Assembly: GCF_018343535.1 (NCBI RefSeq)
Contig: NZ_JAGYPF010000004.1
Span: forward strand, 765,666-829,665
Direction: 5' to 3'
Source: Neobacillus rhizophilus
Lineage (GTDB): Bacteria > Bacillota > Bacilli > Bacillales > Cytobacillaceae
Length of the DNA stretch: 64,000 bases
In this document: positions 60,973 through 64,000 of the stretch, in pieces
Position numbering within the stretch: the stretch's first letter is position 1
How the letters are laid out: each line of letters begins with the position of its first letter
Translations under genes and position numbers: made by a program
The notes under the pieces: model-generated
What the model was told of the DNA's origin: nothing
Seen by the model: only the letters and a program-made list of their open reading frames with translations
Database searches by the model: none

Positions 60973-62880
60973 ATGGCGATTACGATTCCTGAAACTATTC
61001 GATCATCTGCCACGACGGGGGAACGGTTATTTTTTCGAACTTTAAAGACTTATCTTCCAGATGATTACATAGTATACTTCGAGCCTGAGATACAAGGGAA
61101 AAGGCCTGACTTTGTGATTATAGGTCCGGACCTCGGTATCGTTGTGCTGGAAGTGAAAGATTATACAAAAAATACATTATTTCAACTTAATCACGATGAA
61201 TGGCATATTGTGACAAATTCCGGCGATCAGGCAGTCATCAAAAGTCCAATGAAGCAGGCCAGGGATAATATGTTCCATGTTGTGGATGTCTTGAAAAAAG
61301 ATAAAAACCTGATTCAATTGGATGGAAAATATAAATTTCAATTAAAATTCCCGTATGGCCATGGTGTTGTTTTTACGAGGATGTTTTCCAAGGATTTTGT
61401 ACAAGAGGGGCTTTACACGGTTATTGAACCACACCTTTGTTTGACAAGGGATGAAATTGACCCGGAGAAGGAAGGATTTTCTGAAGAAGTTCTAATGGAA
61501 AAGATCCTGAATATGTTTGTAGTACCGTTTCGCCTTAGGGAACCACTTTCATTAGAGGACATTAATGCTATTCGTTATCATCTATTCCCAGAAGTCCGGA
61601 TTAGTGCTGAATTTAAAGCGCCTGTCCCATATCAAGATCAGCTTTTATTATCCTTACATGATATTAAGACAATGGATCTTCATCAGGAGAATTTGGCTAA
61701 ACAGATTGGTGATAAGAACCGTTTGATACGAGGGGTTGCCGGGAGCGGGAAAACGATTATTTTAGCAAGCCGGGCGAAAATGTTGTCCAAGCAGAATCCT
61801 GATTGGAAAATCCTGATCCTTTGCTATAATATTTCACTGGCCAATGCCATCCAGCAAATGATTACCCACATGCTGAATGAACCGGAGGATTTGTTCGATT
61901 TTGATTCAAATGTAAAGACTGTGCAAAATCAAAACATCATTGTTCGTAACTTTCATTCTTGGTTAAGAAATGATTTAAAAATCAGGGAGCAGCAGCTGCC
62001 TGAAATCATCGAAAAAATAGAGAGGAAGGAAGCGATTCTTCCGACCTATGATGCTGTTTTGATTGATGAGGGACAGGATTTTGAAGCTGACTGGCTTCGT
62101 TTGGTCAGTTTGCTTATCAATGCCGATACCCAATCACTTTTATTAGTGGAAGATAGAGCGCAGACCATCTATAAACGAAAACGCTCTTACCTTCAAGACA
62201 CAGGTTTGAGCTTTCAAGGACGTTCAAAGGTGTTGTCGATCAATTATCGAAATACCCAGCAGATTGTCAAGTTTGCCTGGGATTTCTACCGTGAACATTC
62301 CATGTTTAAAAATAAAGTAGTCAATCGTGATTTGGAAGGGGAAATTATTGCCCCGCAAAGCACAAAGAGAAAAGGACCAGAGCCCGGAATCCTAAAGGCT
62401 GCCAATTTTTTTGATGAGACGAGACTTGTGGCCCGACAAATTAAAAAGCTGCATGAAGAGCGAAAAGTATCTCTTGATGAAATGTTAATCCTATACCGGG
62501 TTAAACGAACTCATCAGTATCCGATCATTGATATTATTAAGCGTTCATTATCTGAAGCAGGTTTGCCGTTTTTCTGGATTACGGAAAATGATGTTTCCAA
62601 GCGTTCCTATAAAAAGGACGATGGCAAGGTTAAAATTAGCACTATCGACAGCAGCAAGGGCCTGGATTTTCGTGCTGTTTTTATTGTCAATGTGGATTCG
62701 ATGCCTTTTCCACTCGAAGAGGATAAGGAGAGGGAGGTTTCGCTCCTTTATATTGGGATGACAAGAGCCAAGGAGTATCTTTGCTTGTCCTATTCGGGGG
62801 AATCGGAATACACGAAATATTTGGATCAAATCCTCATGTTAAGAAAGCAGAAGAGGGATGGTATGGAAAAGGTCAATTAA
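60973..62880 (+). CDS. NERD domain-UvrD-like helicase
   Basis: The 635-residue protein has an N-terminal NERD nuclease-like domain (TTGERLFFRTLKTYLPDDYI, then PDFVIIGPDLGIVVLEVKDY; the D and ExK of the PD-(D/E)xK core are present). An SF1 helicase follows: Walker A GVAGSGKT near 257, Walker B LIDEGQDFE near 364, NYRNTQQI, STIDSSKGLDFRAV, and motif VI YIGMTRAKEYL near 595. It would cut and unwind DNA, for repair or defence. TTTTGGAGCGG suits the ATG at 60973 better than the ATG at 60940. It is not in an obvious defence operon. Confidence 0.92.
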   Translation: MAITIPETIRSSATTGERLFFRTLKTYLPDDYIVYFEPEIQGKRPDFVIIGPDLGIVVLEVKDYTKNTLFQLNHDEWHIVTNSGDQAVIKSPMKQARDNMFHVVDVLKKDKNLIQLDGKYKFQLKFPYGHGVVFTRMFSKDFVQEGLYTVIEPHLCLTRDEIDPEKEGFSEEVLMEKILNMFVVPFRLREPLSLEDINAIRYHLFPEVRISAEFKAPVPYQDQLLLSLHDIKTMDLHQENLAKQIGDKNRLIRGVAGSGKTIILASRAKMLSKQNPDWKILILCYNISLANAIQQMITHMLNEPEDLFDFDSNVKTVQNQNIIVRNFHSWLRNDLKIREQQLPEIIEKIERKEAILPTYDAVLIDEGQDFEADWLRLVSLLINADTQSLLLVEDRAQTIYKRKRSYLQDTGLSFQGRSKVLSINYRNTQQIVKFAWDFYREHSMFKNKVVNRDLEGEIIAPQSTKRKGPEPGILKAANFFDETRLVARQIKKLHEERKVSLDEMLILYRVKRTHQYPIIDIIKRSLSEAGLPFFWITENDVSKRSYKKDDGKVKISTIDSSKGLDFRAVFIVNVDSMPFPLEEDKEREVSLLYIGMTRAKEYLCLSYSGESEYTKYLDQILMLRKQKRDGMEKVN

Positions 62881-62887
62881 TTTAAAT

Positions 62888-62957
62888 ATGTATAGGGAAG
62901 GTTCTTTGGCCTCTTTTTCTAGTGAAAGTGATGCACGAGAACCGTCCCCGTGCATCT
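62888..62957. repeat. Dispersed palindromic repeat, full but worn copy
   Basis: TATAGGGAAGGTTCTTTGGC and GATGCACGAGAACCGTCCCC are the two ends. It lies between the stop codons of the convergent helicase and DUF4236 genes and may end both transcripts. Confidence 0.8.
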
Positions 62958-64000
62958 TATTCAACCGTTAATTTTTCCACTTCACTAAAGCCTGCGGTCT
63001 TTTTAAATTTCATATTATGTTTGAAGTTTTGCATGGAATCAGAGCAGTCAATGTGTTCGAAGTTTAATTTGTTTAATGTTCTTTTATCGATTTTTACAGA
63101 AAGAATTGTCAGCTGTCTTTGATATCCTGTTATGGAATCCAATATCGTTTCAGTAGCATGGATATAGACTGTATCTAATGGTAGAAGAGCAAACATATCC
63201 CGAGCGATTCTTAGAACACAGCTGCAGACGTAATCCTGCTGGATATCAAAATATTTGCTCTTTGGCATAGGTTTTACAGATAATTTACCGGTTTTGGTTA
63301 ATGATAGCTGTTCTTTTGGAACTACTGTATCACTGTGGACGTCAAACTCTATTTCCATTACTTTTGGATTTTCGGCGAAAAATTCAAATCCGCTGCCAAA
63401 TTCGGTAAGGTCATCGAATGGTTCAAATTCTTGAATGACTTCGAAGTATGTATCAATATCACCCTCAATGACCTTTGTCGCTATTCTAACGTCTCTTTCC
63501 CATGAACGGTATTCCTCGTCATCTTTTTTTCTTGCTTCCATTACTTCTTTTTGCAGCTTTTCAAGCTCTTTCTCTTGATGTCCAAACAATTTTGTCACTA
63601 AATTCGGTTTGTAATTATGTAATTTTTCAATTGCGGCATTTTCATGGAGACCAATTTGTCCTTCATTTTTTCGAAAAGGCGGGTTTGTACTCCTCACTTT
63701 GATCCAATTTATCGGATCGTCTGCTTCCTTATGAATGGAATGAATTCGGTCCAATGTATTTTGATATGCATCAACCGCAAGAGCTGCTTGTTCTAGTTCA
63801 TTTAGTCGAGCAGCTTCCTTTTGTCTTGCTTGGATTTCTCTTTGTCTACTATAAGCTGTTGTTCTGCTTCTTTTTCCACCGGTGGATGTGTAGTATATTC
63901 CTGTATTAGGAATACTTGCAGTCATTCTGCTCCCGCCTCTTGAATTAACACTATATCGTAATCCCTTTACACCGGCGCTTACCCCAATACTTTTAGAGCC
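62957..64000 (-). CDS. DUF4236 domain protein, N-terminus outside the window
   Basis: The visible 347 codons begin in frame at the right edge with GVSAGVKGLRYSVNSRGG, then TASIPNTGIYYTSTGGKRSR, the DUF4236 domain. The internal ATG at 63925 is therefore not the start. A coiled-coil part (EIQARQKEAARLNELEQAAL) and a C-terminal domain of about 180 residues follow, with VCSCVLRIARDMFALLPLDT; this part is unknown to me. DUF4236 is a short strand-rich domain of unknown role. It is convergent with the helicase gene. Confidence 0.85.
   Translation of the reverse strand, partial: GSKSIGVSAGVKGLRYSVNSRGGSRMTASIPNTGIYYTSTGGKRSRTTAYSRQREIQARQKEAARLNELEQAALAVDAYQNTLDRIHSIHKEADDPINWIKVRSTNPPFRKNEGQIGLHENAAIEKLHNYKPNLVTKLFGHQEKELEKLQKEVMEARKKDDEEYRSWERDVRIATKVIEGDIDTYFEVIQEFEPFDDLTEFGSGFEFFAENPKVMEIEFDVHSDTVVPKEQLSLTKTGKLSVKPMPKSKYFDIQQDYVCSCVLRIARDMFALLPLDTVYIHATETILDSITGYQRQLTILSVKIDKRTLNKLNFEHIDCSDSMQNFKHNMKFKKTAGFSEVEKLTVE

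Overview
The window is AT-rich Bacillaceae chromosome, most like a soil Bacillus or Neobacillus-type endospore former. The evidence is strong AGGAGG-type ribosome sites with frequent TTG and GTG starts, YheC/YheD, SinI, YvrJ/DUF1659/DUF2922 and LutABC families, a Hol_Tox-type small toxin, and many short intrinsic terminators. There is no rRNA operon, no CRISPR array and no complete tRNA. The only tRNA trace is the 3' half of a tRNA-Arg(CCU).

Layout. 1-1760: the end of a cobalamin nucleotide-loop operon (cobS, cobC, cobU-like). 1790-3450: a scrap zone holding a decayed type I toxin locus, fragments of fabF, an atypical SDR and a GC-rich SRPBCC gene, and the tRNA fragment. 3639-7533: a MurF-like ligase followed by two ATP-grasp proteins, a possible peptide-bond-forming cassette. 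8190-24450: small housekeeping and accessory genes (hydrolase, SinI-like antirepressor, DHFR-family protein, MarR, SDR, TrxB-like reductase, GNATs, SPW/MerR pair, old yellow enzyme), a 53-bp tandem repeat, and several broken genes. 24856-28892: lutR and lutABC for L-lactate use, with a 17-bp palindromic operator before lutA. 28893-41807: a catabolic island (3-hydroxyacyl-CoA dehydrogenase, DUF35 OB protein, thiolase, cytochrome P450, ferredoxin, MBL hydrolase, LrgAB-like membrane pair, TPP-dependent lyase, MFS carrier, acyl-CoA ligase). It is preceded by remnants of a LutR-like regulator and several GTGATCAGATCAC-type sites.

41940-52600: fused or truncated remnants, an NTF2-like gene, an Asp/Glu racemase, a TetR-controlled ydhR-like/DsbA pair, a DUF1659-DUF2922-YvrJ set, a catalase, and a 692-residue protein that joins an ECF sigma factor, a zinc anti-sigma domain, one membrane helix and a large exterior part. 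52634-56485: one 1283-residue protein of unknown function, richer in GC than its surroundings. 57300-64000: an intact Hol_Tox-type toxin gene with its paired hairpins, a SEC-C protein, a lipoprotein, a NERD-helicase, and the C-terminal part of a DUF4236 protein that runs off the right edge.

At least eleven copies of an inverted-repeat element (core GGGGACGGTTCT / AGAACCGTCCCC) are scattered at gene ends, most densely from 42 kb to 63 kb. In two places the repeat supplies the stop codon of the gene before it. Leading candidates for undescribed biology are the one-piece sigma/anti-sigma receptor, the 1283-residue orphan, the Mur ligase/ATP-grasp cassette, and the P450/thiolase/TPP-lyase island with its decayed regulator.
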